From contig MSXN01000007.1 in the NCBI GenBank assembly GCA_002083555.1, positions 390,741 to 454,740 of the forward strand: a DNA stretch of 64,000 nucleotides. Reading direction: 5' to 3'. The notes beneath the pieces were generated by a model. The model saw nothing but the letters and a program-made list of their open reading frames with translations. It had not been told where the DNA came from and ran no database searches. The position numbers and the translations under genes are program-made. The stretch comes from Nitrospira sp. ST-bin5. GTDB lineage: Bacteria > Nitrospirota > Nitrospiria > Nitrospirales > Nitrospiraceae. Of the stretch, positions 52,139 through 60,914 are shown one piece after another; position 1 is the first letter of the stretch, and each line of letters opens with the position of its first letter.

Positions 52139-53008
52139 TCAGCGCAGCGTGCGGAGGAACGATGGGCTCAGCGTGCCCCGTGCGACTTCGGCCACCGGCC
52201 CCTTCATCGTGAGCGAAAAGTCCTTCGCCACTTCGATATTCAACGTGCCGCCCGGCATCTTGACCGTGACCGGACTCTTCACCAGTCCCAATCTGACCGC
52301 CGCGCTGGCGGCGGCACAGGAAGAGGATCCGGAGGCTTGCGTCTCTCCGGCGCCGCGCTCCCAGATCAAGATGAAGATTTCTTTGGGGCCGGTCGGGATC
52401 GCTAATTGGACATTTGTTCGTTTTGGGAAGAGCGCGTGGTTCTCCAGAACCGGGCCGAGCTTGAGGAGATCTTCGCGCGACCAGGATTCTCCCGCCTGCT
52501 TGAAGACTACGCAATGGGGGTTCCCGACGCTCACGCCCATGAAGGACAACGTACGCCCGGCCGCGTCGATCGGCTGCTGAATCAATTCAGCGACGGCCAT
52601 GGTGCAGGGAAGGGCCGCCGGCTTGAACGTGGCCTGCCCCATCTCGACCGTGACGGCACTGGCGTCGCCATGGCGATCCACATGTAAATCGATTGTGACG
52701 AGGCCGCCTTTGGTTTCGACGGTAAAATGTTTCTTCTTCGTTTTCCCTGTCGCATGCAGATAACGGGCGAAAATGCGCAGGCCGTTGCCGGACTTCTCCG
52801 CTTCGCTGCCGTCCGGGTTGTAAATGCGCAGGCCGAAATCGGCTTTCCTGCTCGGGACGAGCGCCAGGATGCCGTCGCTGCCCAATCCCCAGTTGCGATC
52901 GCAGACCGCTTTGATGTTCTTGGGTGTGAGTTTGAAGGTCAGTTCCTTGGGGTCCATCACGATGTAGTCGTTGCCGAGGCCGTGACCGCGAAAAAATCCG
53001 TTCTTCAT
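52139..53008 (-). CDS. dapF: diaminopimelate epimerase homologue with both catalytic cysteines replaced by serine
   Basis: DapF interconverts LL- and meso-diaminopimelate for lysine and peptidoglycan, using two cysteines as acid/base pair. The 289-residue length and motifs are those of DapF: GLGNDYIVMD, RIYNPDGSEAE, GNPHCVVF, ERGAGET. However, the first catalytic Cys is Ser73 (EKSGNGLR where CGNGxR is usual), and the second is Ser226 (TQASGSSSCAA where ACGTG is usual). The codons TCC and TCC are read directly, so this is not a translation slip. It may be an inactive or altered-function homologue, or a variant that works with serines. The start at 53008 has AAAGGAG upstream. No second dapF is in the window. 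Confidence 0.85.
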   Translation of the reverse strand: MKNGFFRGHGLGNDYIVMDPKELTFKLTPKNIKAVCDRNWGLGSDGILALVPSRKADFGLRIYNPDGSEAEKSGNGLRIFARYLHATGKTKKKHFTVETKGGLVTIDLHVDRHGDASAVTVEMGQATFKPAALPCTMAVAELIQQPIDAAGRTLSFMGVSVGNPHCVVFKQAGESWSREDLLKLGPVLENHALFPKRTNVQLAIPTGPKEIFILIWERGAGETQASGSSSCAAASAAVRLGLVKSPVTVKMPGGTLNIEVAKDFSLTMKGPVAEVARGTLSPSFLRTLR

Positions 53009-53161
53009 GCAGAGGCTCCTTTGGTCTCTCGTCGTTCGTGAAGCGTGAAGCGGGGGGAACAATACTGTGGCTGGGCCAGAATCGTCAATGGGGAAAGGAC
53101 GAATACTGATCTGAATTCTGGCATGCCTTCTTCTCGAGCGACGAACGCCGCCTCACGAAAT

Positions 53162-53560
53162 TTAGACGATCTTCACTCCCTGGGGCCGTTCGATGAGCTC
53201 GATCTCGTAGCCATCGGGGGCGTCGATGAAGAGAAAGCGGCTGCCGGACGATGTCTGGGTCGGGCCGTCCGTGATTTTGACGCCCTTGGCAGTCAGAGCC
53301 GCAATGGTCTCGTCGAGGCTCTCGACCTGAAAGGCGAGATGGACCAGATCTTCCTGCACCTTCACGGGCCCGCTCGGGGGGAAGCTGGTGAGTTCGATCA
53401 ATTCGTCGCTGTTGGGCACTTTCAAGAAGGCGAGGTGTGATCCGCGCGGCGAGGTTTTGCGCTCGATGACTTCAAGGCCCAGCACCTCGCGGTAGAAGGC
53501 GATCGTCTGCTCCATGTCACTGACGCGCATTCTGGTGTGGAGGAGCTTGGTTACCTTCAT
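53162..53560 (-). CDS. VOC-superfamily (glyoxalase-like) protein
   Basis: A 132-residue metal-dependent enzyme of the vicinal-oxygen-chelate fold. The four metal-ligand positions of glyoxalase I are present: His in LLHTRMRV, Glu in ELIELTSF, His in LVHLAFQV and Glu in GYEIELIE. This points to a lactoylglutathione lyase-type or related isomerase or dioxygenase; the substrate is not certain. The start at 53560 is five bases after the stop of the GNAT gene and has an AAAGG-like ribosome site inside it. The frame runs open into the upstream gene, but that extension overlaps it. Confidence 0.8.
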   Translation of the reverse strand: MKVTKLLHTRMRVSDMEQTIAFYREVLGLEVIERKTSPRGSHLAFLKVPNSDELIELTSFPPSGPVKVQEDLVHLAFQVESLDETIAALTAKGVKITDGPTQTSSGSRFLFIDAPDGYEIELIERPQGVKIV

Positions 53561-53565
53561 TTGGG

Positions 53566-54042
53566 TTATCCGCCCTTTCTTGCTGGTCCGGCCGTTTTTC
53601 GCAGCAGCATTTCGGCGCTGCCGGGAATCAAAAAATCCGGCATGGGACCGATTTCCTGAAAGCCGTGTTTCTTGTAGAAGGCCCTCGCCGGCGCGTTGAA
53701 ATCGGATACGCAGGCAAACAGGTTCTTGGTTCTCGCGAAGACCGAGTGCTCCACATGGGCCAGGAGCGCCCCGCCGACGCCGGATTGTCTCGCCCATGGA
53801 GCCACTCCGAGCAGCTCCAGATAATCGCCCAGCAAGAATTTTTCCCGGATCAGCGCCACGCCCGCGATTTTGTCAGTCACCAAGGCAACAATCGCGTCTC
53901 GCCCTTGGGGGATCGGAGCAAAAATCCGGTTCCAGTCGGTGCTGGTATAGCCCAGAGTCTTCCAGGGGTCGGAGTCCGCCAGGAGTTGCACCACGGCCTC
54001 GCGGTCGGCAGCCTGCATGGATCTGATGTGGGGTGTACTCAT
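53566..54042 (-). CDS. GNAT-family N-acetyltransferase
   Basis: A 158-residue acetyltransferase of the GNAT fold. The acetyl-CoA-binding motif A is LELLGVAPWARQSGVGGALL (R-x-x-G-x-G/A), followed by the FNAPARAFYKKHGFQEIGPM helix-strand that packs on the cofactor. The substrate is unknown. It overlaps the deacetylase gene upstream by four bases (ATGA) and is five bases from the VOC gene, so the three form an operon. The C-terminus is basic (RKTAGPARKGG). Confidence 0.85.
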   Translation of the reverse strand: MSTPHIRSMQAADREAVVQLLADSDPWKTLGYTSTDWNRIFAPIPQGRDAIVALVTDKIAGVALIREKFLLGDYLELLGVAPWARQSGVGGALLAHVEHSVFARTKNLFACVSDFNAPARAFYKKHGFQEIGPMPDFLIPGSAEMLLRKTAGPARKGG

Positions 54043-54752
54043 GGGTTGCGCTGTTTGCAGGCCAACAACTCGCTCACGGTCATGGGCTTCAACGATTTTC
54101 GCGGGAGCACGTCGGTCGTCAGCCGTTCGATCACCGCTCTCGTCTGTTTGCCCTTGCCGTTGGCATGCAGCACGACGATGCTGCCGGGCTTGGCGCGCTT
54201 CTCGATGCGGGTCAGGATCTGGTCCGCCGTCAGGCTCGGATCAGGATCGCCTGATTCGATGCTCCATTGAATGAAACGCAGGCCGAGGAGTTTCACGACA
54301 TCGATGGTGGTGTCATTATATTCGCCGTAGGGTGGGCGAAACAGCGTGGTGTCATGGGCATAGTGCTCGCTCAGGAGCCGCACCGGGGCGTGAATTTCTT
54401 TCTGCTGCTCCTCCGCATTGTGCATGGGCAGATGCGCATGCACTTCGCCGTGGGTGCCGATTTCAAAGAACTGGATTCCCAAGAGGTGTTCCACCTCGGC
54501 GTCGTGTTTCGCAATCCATTTGCCTGACATGAAGAAGGTGGCGGGGATCTGGTGCTGGATCAAGTAGTCCACCAGCGCCTGATCATAGCCCGGGCTCTTT
54601 TTTACGGGACAGAGATCGAACGTCAGCGCGATCCCCGGGCAGGAGGGCGGGCCTGATTTGATGACCTGAGCCATCGAGTCGGGAGACGAAAGTGCTTCCA
54701 GACTTCCAATGAGCAGCGCGCTCAGTATCCACGGGAACGCCTTTGGTAACAT
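54039..54752 (-). CDS. polysaccharide deacetylase (NodB homology) family protein
   Basis: A 237-residue exported protein: signal peptide MLPKAFPWILSALLIGSLEA, then a NodB domain. Motif 1 is ALTFDLCP, in which the second Asp of the usual TFDDG is Leu. Motif 2 has THGEVHAHL, motif 3 FRPPYGEYN, motif 5 IVVLHANG. The missing Asp is normally a metal ligand, so metal use may differ; a subfamily with this TFDLC form is known to exist. It could deacetylate peptidoglycan or an exopolysaccharide. Start: a GTG at 54758 has GAGG at good distance, but ATG 54752 lies seven bases behind a TATACT box and may be leaderless. It is divergent from the protease gene. Confidence 0.8.
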   Translation of the reverse strand: MLPKAFPWILSALLIGSLEALSSPDSMAQVIKSGPPSCPGIALTFDLCPVKKSPGYDQALVDYLIQHQIPATFFMSGKWIAKHDAEVEHLLGIQFFEIGTHGEVHAHLPMHNAEEQQKEIHAPVRLLSEHYAHDTTLFRPPYGEYNDTTIDVVKLLGLRFIQWSIESGDPDPSLTADQILTRIEKRAKPGSIVVLHANGKGKQTRAVIERLTTDVLPRKSLKPMTVSELLACKQRNP

Positions 54753-54759
54753 GGCCACA

Positions 54760-54765
54760 AGTATA
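54760..54765 (-). promoter_or_regulatory. candidate -10 of the deacetylase operon
   Basis: On the minus strand TATACT ends seven bases before ATG 54752, the leaderless spacing. A weak TTTATC (54787-54782) stands 16 bases upstream. The GAGG next to it could instead be a ribosome site for the GTG at 54758. Confidence 0.35.
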
Positions 54766-54787
54766 CCTCAAGCCGAGTGAAGATAAA

Positions 54788-54817
54788 TTGACCGCGCGCG
54801 CCGTTCGCTGTTACGGT
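54788..54817 (+). promoter_or_regulatory. predicted leaderless promoter of the site-2 protease gene
   Basis: TTGACC (54788-54793), 18 bases, then TACGGT (54812-54817), with the ATG (54824) six bases later. The -10 is poor but the -35 is strong, and no Shine-Dalgarno precedes the ATG. Confidence 0.35.
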
Positions 54818-54823
54818 GCAAGT

Positions 54824-55975
54824 ATGCAACTGGGTTCCTGGGAGATCGGTCGTGCGCTGGGCATTCCCATACGCGTCCATGCGTCCTGGTTTCTCGTCTT
54901 TTCCCTGGTGACCTCCAGCCTGGCCTCGGGATATTTGCCGGCCAATCTACCCGGATTGTCCGAAGAGCGCTACTGGGCCATGGGGGCCGTCGCGGCCGTG
55001 CTGTTGTTCGGGTCCGTCCTGCTCCATGAGTTGGGCCATGCCTACGTCGCGTTGACCTATCGGATCGCGATCAGCCAGATCACCCTCTTCATCTTCGGCG
55101 GCGTCGCGCACATGCGGGAGGAGCCGCCGCACCCGCGAGCGGAATTCCTCATTGCCATTGCCGGTCCGGCCGTGAGTGTGGCGATCGGGCTGCTGTGCCT
55201 GGGAGCGGTGGAGTTGGCCGGATTGGCCGGCGAGGCTACAGGATGGCGAGGATTGATGATGCTCGGCAGCCTGGTGGGGTTTGTGAATCTCCAACTCGGT
55301 CTGTTCAATTTGATTCCAGGATTCCCGTTGGATGGTGGCCGGGTGTTGCGCGCTGGACTCTGGGCCTGGGGGAAAGATTTTTATCGGGCGACCGTCCAGG
55401 CCTCGTGGGTCGGGCTGGTATTCGGCATCTTATTCGGATTGGCCGGCGTGATGGTCGTCATCGCCGCGCTCAGCGGGGATCTGCCGGGATCGATGGCTTC
55501 CGACGGCAGCTGGATCATCCTCGTGGCCACGTTCCTCTTCGCGACCGCGCTGGCCAGTCGTCGGCAGGCCCGCTTGCGCCAGTCATTGGCAGCCGTTCCC
55601 GTTCACGATCTCATGGTACGGACCGTCGTGGTGATTCCACCGGCGTGCACGGTCGAAGACGCCGTGAACCAGTTTTTTGTCCCGCATGGGTACGGAGGCT
55701 TTCCCGTCGTTTCAAACGGGGAGTTGGTCGGCCTCGTCACCGTGACGGACATCCAAGCCGTAGCCCAACCGCTCTGGGCGTGGAAGCAGATTGGACAGAT
55801 CATGCGTCCGACGTCGCCCGGTTTGACGATTGAACCGAATGTGCCGGTGTTGGAGGCGATGCAGCGGATGAGTCAGGAAGGACTGGATCGCTTGGTCGTC
55901 GTGCAAGAGGGCCAGGTCATCGGGCTCGTCACCCATTCAGCGATCGTGCATTACCTACAGCTGCACAAAGTGTAA
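54824..55975 (+). CDS. site-2-protease-like zinc metalloprotease with CBS domains (M50)
   Basis: A 383-residue intramembrane protease. Several hydrophobic segments lie in the first 260 residues. The zinc site is LLHELGHAYVAL (HELGH), with the third ligand in LIPGFPLDGGRVLRA. From about 275, two CBS domains follow (HDLMVRTVVVIPPACTVEDA and QIMRPTSPGLTIEPNV), which may bind an adenosine nucleotide and set activity by energy state. The ATG at 54824 has a promoter directly before it and no ribosome site; the frame runs open to 54743. Substrates are likely membrane-bound regulators such as anti-sigma factors, which is inference. Family members act in bacterial stress responses. Confidence 0.9.
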   Translation: MQLGSWEIGRALGIPIRVHASWFLVFSLVTSSLASGYLPANLPGLSEERYWAMGAVAAVLLFGSVLLHELGHAYVALTYRIAISQITLFIFGGVAHMREEPPHPRAEFLIAIAGPAVSVAIGLLCLGAVELAGLAGEATGWRGLMMLGSLVGFVNLQLGLFNLIPGFPLDGGRVLRAGLWAWGKDFYRATVQASWVGLVFGILFGLAGVMVVIAALSGDLPGSMASDGSWIILVATFLFATALASRRQARLRQSLAAVPVHDLMVRTVVVIPPACTVEDAVNQFFVPHGYGGFPVVSNGELVGLVTVTDIQAVAQPLWAWKQIGQIMRPTSPGLTIEPNVPVLEAMQRMSQEGLDRLVVVQEGQVIGLVTHSAIVHYLQLHKV

Positions 55976-56018
55976 CGCCACTCTTGCGTGTGACGCGATA
56001 CGGACGACGCGTCACCGC

Positions 56019-57374
56019 TCACTCCGATCTTGCCACGGAAATATTCTGGGCGATGGCGACGCGGATGAGGTGAACGACGAGCAGAAAGCCGTAGACCACG
56101 CAGAAGAATTTGAAGGTGACGCGATAGAAGTCCATTAAAAGGATGGGCAGGCACAGGGCAAAGATAAGGCTGGCGACGAGCGTCACGAAGGTCAGTCGTC
56201 GGCAGAATTCATAGGACGGTTCCTTCCCGATCGGCTTCAGCGCGCGGGCATAGCGCTCCGCGCGTTCGAGGCGGGCTTCGTGCAACATCTCATCCGTCGC
56301 CCCCCAATAGCGCAGCTTGAAGTAGCCCATCACAATAAAGAGCCAGGGCAGCGACCAAAGCGGCCAGAACTGCATGCCGGCATAGCTCTCGCTGCTGATA
56401 AGCGTCGCATAGGACGGCGCATAGAGCAGGCCGAGGACCAACGGCAGCACACGCTCATCGCCGGGCGGTTCTTTTTCAGGGCCGCCATGGATCAATTCCT
56501 GCTCAAACAACGGATAGCCGTACTTCAGCACCACGAGCGCGATGGCCGCGCTCATGGTCTTGTCCGGAATGTACCGGACAATGTTCTGGAACCAGTTCAC
56601 TACATACCAGCTGATGCTCTCTCCCCATTGCACGCCAAGCATCGTCTCAATGGAACCTCGCACGACGGTTTCCCACTGGATCACGCGCGCGCTGAGTGCT
56701 TCCGCCACCTCAGGATTCAACGCGAAGACGGTGCGTTCATTCAGGGCTGCCTGCACGAGTGTGCCGGGGATGCTCATGACCACTGCCCCGACGAGCCCGA
56801 AACTCAACAGAAACCAGCTATGGGCCAGGGCGGAGCTCTTGGCCGTCCGCACATACTTTTGGAAACCAGGTTGTCTCGCCATGACGCCCCAGAAGAGTGC
56901 GCCGGTCATATTCACGAGCGACCAGGGGAAGATCACGACATCGGCGCCGGCTTCCGGATACAGCAGCCAGTTCACGACGGAGTTCGAGAGCAGCGCGACG
57001 ATCGCGCCCCACCAAGGGCCCAAGAGAAATGCGACCAGGGCCGTGCCGGTCATATCCAGGAAGAGAATGCTTTCCATATGGCGGCTGAGCGTGAGGCCGA
57101 CATAGTTCAACAAGACGCCGGCGGCGACGATCACACTGGTTTCATACAAGAGGAGATAGGACGATCCGCGCAGGGGTTTGGAAGAGAAGAAGTCGATGGT
57201 GGAGGGCGATTCTGGCACGGCTCGCTCAGGCCGGGACGATCCCTTCGCCTCTTTCTTGCCGTGCATACGGGTCTGAAAGTCGAGGAGCTTTTCGAGGACC
57301 GTGAGCAGCGCTGCTACAAAGCCCGCGATGGTCCCGCCCAGCATTAACAGTTCTTTGCCGAAGTCGTCCGACAT
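56019..57374 (-). CDS. ECF-transporter-S-like multispanning membrane protein
   Basis: A 451-residue membrane protein. The stretch from about residue 75 to 200 has the pattern of ECF S components or QueT-like cores: VGLTLSRHMESILFLDMTGT then LGPWWGAIVALLSNSVVNWL and SLVNMTGALFWGVMA. Further helices follow near 200-230, 300-320 and 345-380, and a last pair near 405-445. The long cytoplasmic loop around residues 255-305 (VIQWETVVRGSIETMLGVQW) is unusual for a substrate-binding component, which is normally shorter. No ATPase (EcfA) gene is next to it. The start at 57374 has AAAGGGAG five bases upstream. The substrate is unknown. Confidence 0.55.
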   Translation of the reverse strand: MSDDFGKELLMLGGTIAGFVAALLTVLEKLLDFQTRMHGKKEAKGSSRPERAVPESPSTIDFFSSKPLRGSSYLLLYETSVIVAAGVLLNYVGLTLSRHMESILFLDMTGTALVAFLLGPWWGAIVALLSNSVVNWLLYPEAGADVVIFPWSLVNMTGALFWGVMARQPGFQKYVRTAKSSALAHSWFLLSFGLVGAVVMSIPGTLVQAALNERTVFALNPEVAEALSARVIQWETVVRGSIETMLGVQWGESISWYVVNWFQNIVRYIPDKTMSAAIALVVLKYGYPLFEQELIHGGPEKEPPGDERVLPLVLGLLYAPSYATLISSESYAGMQFWPLWSLPWLFIVMGYFKLRYWGATDEMLHEARLERAERYARALKPIGKEPSYEFCRRLTFVTLVASLIFALCLPILLMDFYRVTFKFFCVVYGFLLVVHLIRVAIAQNISVARSE

Positions 57375-57453
57375 GCCGCTCCCTTTTATGGCCGGAAGCC
57401 ATTGTATCGAGGAAGGAAGGGATCGCCTAGGAAAAGGCCGGAAGTTGCATTGG

Positions 57454-57577
57454 CGGGATGCTGAAAAAGTCCGCCAGCGGCGTTCTCGCATCGTTCAGAC
57501 CCTCAACGTACCCCTGAGGGTACGCCTCGGACCTTCACTCGCTGCGGCCTTGCTGGACAAACTTTTTGAGCATCCCG
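57454..57577. mobile_element. MITE-like palindromic element
   Basis: A 124-base non-coding element with ~25-base imperfect terminal inverted repeats (CGGGATGCTGAAAAAGTCCG... and its mirror ...ACTTTTTGAGCATCCCG). The interior has a small perfect hairpin (GTACCC/GGGTAC around CTGA at 57508-57523). No transposase gene is present. It lies between two genes on the same strand and could also act as an mRNA-processing or termination signal. Confidence 0.6.
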
Positions 57578-57593
57578 CTGGATTTGGCAGTGA

Positions 57594-58448
57594 CTAGGCA
57601 GCCGCGGGTGGAGCCGTTGGAGGGGGAGTGGCCTGGGCATGCTGCTGGAGTTTGTGGGCCACGACCGCGCCGAAAAGCAGCAGGACGGCCGAGTAGTAGA
57701 CCCACAGCAGCATGAGGACGATCTCCAGGAGTGAACCGTACAGCCGCACATAGACCGTGGCATAGCCGCTATAGGTGACGAACAGCAGTTTGGCCGCCAC
57801 CCACAGCAGGCCGAACGTGATGCCGCCGATCATGGCTTCCCGCCATTGCGGGGGCCGGCGCGGGACGAACCGGTACAAACCGGTGACGGTCAAAAAGGCC
57901 AGGCCGAAGGGGATGGTGTAGGTCAGCAGAAAATCATGCGCGGCCAGCGCCACCAGATCCAGTCCCCACAGCTGAGGAACGTAGCTGGTCAGGAAATTGA
58001 TAATCTGTGTCGCCACATAGGAAATGATCAGAAGCAGTCCGGTGGCACCCAGTGAGGCGACTGAAATCGCCGTCGAGATCAGGGGATGACGTTTCCAGGT
58101 GCTTTCGAAGACGACATTCAGCGCGTAGTCCAATTCGTAAAACACCAGGGCTCCGAACCAGGCGAACGACAGAAAGACGGCCCACCGCACGCTTTCCAGC
58201 ACGCTGATGCGATGCAGCTCTTCAGCCAGGCGCTCACCCAGCGACGGGAGAAAGCCTTTCAGAAAGCTCAAGAGGAACTGCTCGCCGATCACATCTTGGC
58301 TCACGAGAAAGCTGATGCCGTAGAGCAGTAGAAACACGAGGGGAAAGAGGGAGAGGAGTGAGAAAAACGCCAAAGAGGCTGCCAGGCTGGCGCAGCCGTG
58401 GCGCTGAAAGGCTTTGAGCAGATCGAGAATAAACCGGAATAGTTCCAC
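57594..58448 (-). CDS. YihY/BrkB (UPF0761) family membrane protein
   Basis: A protein of about 284 residues with six hydrophobic segments. The family signature is clear: DLLKAFQRHGCASLAASLAFFSLLSLFPLVF and later FLTVTGLYRFVPRRPPQWRE, ILFGLLW-like and LLWVYYSAVLLLFGAVVAHK. The tail is Pro/Ala-rich. The family was once thought to be RNase BN, but is now considered an inner-membrane protein of unknown function. GTG 58448 is preferred as the start (AAAGGAG upstream; starts directly before the first helix). A GTG at 58580 would add 44 residues without a ribosome site. The MITE-like element lies after its stop. Confidence 0.8.
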   Translation of the reverse strand: MELFRFILDLLKAFQRHGCASLAASLAFFSLLSLFPLVFLLLYGISFLVSQDVIGEQFLLSFLKGFLPSLGERLAEELHRISVLESVRWAVFLSFAWFGALVFYELDYALNVVFESTWKRHPLISTAISVASLGATGLLLIISYVATQIINFLTSYVPQLWGLDLVALAAHDFLLTYTIPFGLAFLTVTGLYRFVPRRPPQWREAMIGGITFGLLWVAAKLLFVTYSGYATVYVRLYGSLLEIVLMLLWVYYSAVLLLFGAVVAHKLQQHAQATPPPTAPPAAA

Positions 58449-58689
58449 TTGAAACGGGACTCCTTTGAAACGCGGAGCCGAGAGGCCAATCACAGATAGT
58501 GCAAGGGTATCACGTGAGACGAAGATACGCACGAATTTGGGCCGGCACGCACGGTGAGTCCAAGGGGTATTTGTATGCACCCATAAGGGAGGGTTTTCTG
58601 GATCTAAGACACCGAATGCTGGCTAGGTGAATGTCTAAGAGGTATCCTGTTGTCGTCAATTGCTATCTTTTCTGAGGCCAGGAGATTCT

Positions 58690-59667
58690 ATGGCGAATAA
58701 ACGGATTCTGATAATTGCGAACAAGAACTGGGAAGCCGATGCATTAATGAATGTGTTGCTGCAAAGCAAAGCGTGTCCTGATAATTTCCCGTGGCCCATC
58801 GCCCTCAATCATCCTCTCCCGCCAAACCACGATTGGAAAAATCCAACACCTCGTGCGGTGTTTCGCTTTCAGGGTAGCGGAAGAAACAGCAGAAGGCCTG
58901 TTTCAGAAGTCCGAGTCGAAGTCTGGTGTATCCAGGATGCGATGAATCCCTCGATGTCATCATCCAGCACCAAGGAAAAAGTACGGGTGTTGCCAAAAAT
59001 AATTATGCGCAAGGGATTTAGGAAGCACCCCACAGAAAATCCTGACTTTGTCATGGCTCTTGGCACAGGCGCATATCCCGGCGAGACAAGTTATAACGGG
59101 TGCGTCTTCGCGGGGAGCAACGTTTTTATACACGACCCATATCATAATCAAAAACCGCCTGATCCCTCGCACTGGAGTAGTGCAATGACGGGAAAACTAT
59201 TTGCTCCAAGCGAAGTGTCAGTCTTTAGCCAGCAGGCAAAAGTCTTCGATCACACGCTACGGGCCGAAGTCGAAACGCGCTTCATTGTCCCACCGGTTAA
59301 TCCCTCGCGAAAGTTGATCATGGCTGCTGCGGCTAACTACACGGCGGTCGGGGTCACAAACATTACGAACTATGATGACTATGCGTGGGCGGATGATGAA
59401 GCGCTTCATAAATTCAATGACATGAATGTCAGACGCAAAGAAAAAGTCCCGATTGGATCGCTCGAAACCACGCATGGGATTATTCGACTTCAGTCTGGAG
59501 CCCCATTCATGTTTGTTTCGGGTATCACCGACCGTATTGGATGCTTTAACATGGAAGTTGGATCAAGGCCGTACGCGCAAAACTTCGCATGCGCCCATAA
59601 TGCCGGAGTAGTTGCAGCTTGGCTTATTCCCAGAATCGTTAAGCACTTGAGCGTCGAGGGAGAATGA
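58690..59667 (+). CDS. nucleoside-phosphorylase-fold protein, first gene of a putative conflict operon
   Basis: A 325-residue protein. The fold is suggested by the N-terminal ILIIANKNWEADALMN, the central DFVMALGTGAYPGETSYNG, and a C-terminal FMFVSGITDRIG...AQNFACAHNAGVVAAWLI, all in the order of PNP/MTA-nucleosidase proteins. The enzyme would cleave a nucleoside or nucleotide; the substrate is unknown. A central insert (SSSSTKEKVRVLPKIIMRKG) is not in housekeeping PNPs. ATG 58690 has AGGAGA five bases upstream; the earlier frame start at 58660 is not used. The gene is distinctly richer in A+T than its neighbours, and overlaps the next gene by 4 bases. PNP domains occur in several phage-defence systems as effectors. 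Confidence 0.65.
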   Translation: MANKRILIIANKNWEADALMNVLLQSKACPDNFPWPIALNHPLPPNHDWKNPTPRAVFRFQGSGRNSRRPVSEVRVEVWCIQDAMNPSMSSSSTKEKVRVLPKIIMRKGFRKHPTENPDFVMALGTGAYPGETSYNGCVFAGSNVFIHDPYHNQKPPDPSHWSSAMTGKLFAPSEVSVFSQQAKVFDHTLRAEVETRFIVPPVNPSRKLIMAAAANYTAVGVTNITNYDDYAWADDEALHKFNDMNVRRKEKVPIGSLETTHGIIRLQSGAPFMFVSGITDRIGCFNMEVGSRPYAQNFACAHNAGVVAAWLIPRIVKHLSVEGE

Positions 59668-60914
59668 AGGTCTGCATTCATCGGGGAACGCAGGAGGTCG
59701 GCGGGACCTGCATCGAGATTGAGTCCGGCGGGAAACGTATCGTCTTGGATGTCGGTCTCCCCCTGGATGCTGAGAGTTCGAAACGACATCTTCCGAAGGT
59801 GAAGGGGTTTCGCAAGCCCGATGATTCTCTGTTGGCAGTGGTACTCTCGCATCCGCACCAAGATCATTACGGGTTATCCCGTTATCTTCCGCCTGAAATT
59901 CAGATGATTGTGGGAGCGGCCGCAGAACGAATCCTCAAGGCATCCGCTCTGTTTACACCGACCGGGGCCGTGTTCAAACATGTCTTACATCTTGCGCACG
60001 GCAAGAGGCTTGATATTGGCCCATTTGCAATTACTCCGTACCTGAACGATCACTCCGCCTACGATGCGTATTCCCTGCTTATCGAATCTGGAAGACATCG
60101 TTTGTTTTATTCCGGTGATTTCCGAGGACATGGTCGGAAATCAGCAAGCTTTGAACGATTCTTGAAATATCCTCCGTCGGATGTGGATGTGTTGCTCATG
60201 GAAGGGACGACGATCGGACGCTCAGGCTCAGCGGCTCCGTTTCAGACCGAGCAAGAACTCGAACAGGATTTTGTCGAGCATATCCGTAAGACCAAAGGGA
60301 TGGCGCTGGTGTGGACTTCAGGGCAGAATATTGATCGGCTTGTTACCATCTACAAGGCTGCCAAAAGGTCAGGTCGGCAGCTCATCATGGATATGTATAC
60401 AGCGGAGATTCTGCGTGAGACCGGCAATCCAAATCTTCCGCAAGGAACTTGGGACGGAGTGAGGGTGTTTCTTCCTGACTCACAAAAGCAACAGGTCAAG
60501 AAGAATGGGCAGTATGAACTCACTAAATCCTACAGTTCCGTTCGCATCTATCCAGAAGACCTAGCTTACGAGGCGTCTCGTTCTGTCATGTTGTTTCGTC
60601 CATCTATGAGTCGAGATGTGGAAAGAGCTGGATGTTTGAATGGGGCCAGACTTATCTATTCCCTCTGGCGGGGATACTTAAAGCAAGAGAAGCAACGGCC
60701 GTTTCTTGAATGGCTAGCGAAACACGACATTCCTCTCGTCCATTGCCACACATCTGGTCACGCCTCCCCCCAGGATTTGCAGCGATATGCCAAGGCTATT
60801 GGCCCAAAGATGTTAGTTCCCATTCACTCCTTTGAGACGAAACGCTTCAAAGAGTACTTCGACAATGTCGAAATGAAACAAGATGGCCAATGGTGGGAGG
60901 TGACAAGTGGCTGA
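59664..60914 (+). CDS. beta-CASP metallo-beta-lactamase-fold nuclease-like protein
   Basis: A 416-residue protein of the metallo-beta-lactamase fold, RNase J/CPSF type. The zinc motif is LSHPHQDHYGL (H63, H65, D67, H68), with H130 in YLNDHSAYDAY and D152 in FYSGDFRGHG. A beta-CASP region follows (QLIMDMYTAEIL, then HCHTSGHASPQDL as motif B and VPIHSFETKRFKEYF as motif C). These are the residues needed for RNA or DNA cleavage by the family. It starts inside the PNP-like gene (ATGA overlap) and ends eight bases inside the next one. It could cut nucleic acid or process a signal. Base composition matches the other two genes of this operon. Confidence 0.85.
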   Translation: MKVCIHRGTQEVGGTCIEIESGGKRIVLDVGLPLDAESSKRHLPKVKGFRKPDDSLLAVVLSHPHQDHYGLSRYLPPEIQMIVGAAAERILKASALFTPTGAVFKHVLHLAHGKRLDIGPFAITPYLNDHSAYDAYSLLIESGRHRLFYSGDFRGHGRKSASFERFLKYPPSDVDVLLMEGTTIGRSGSAAPFQTEQELEQDFVEHIRKTKGMALVWTSGQNIDRLVTIYKAAKRSGRQLIMDMYTAEILRETGNPNLPQGTWDGVRVFLPDSQKQQVKKNGQYELTKSYSSVRIYPEDLAYEASRSVMLFRPSMSRDVERAGCLNGARLIYSLWRGYLKQEKQRPFLEWLAKHDIPLVHCHTSGHASPQDLQRYAKAIGPKMLVPIHSFETKRFKEYFDNVEMKQDGQWWEVTSG

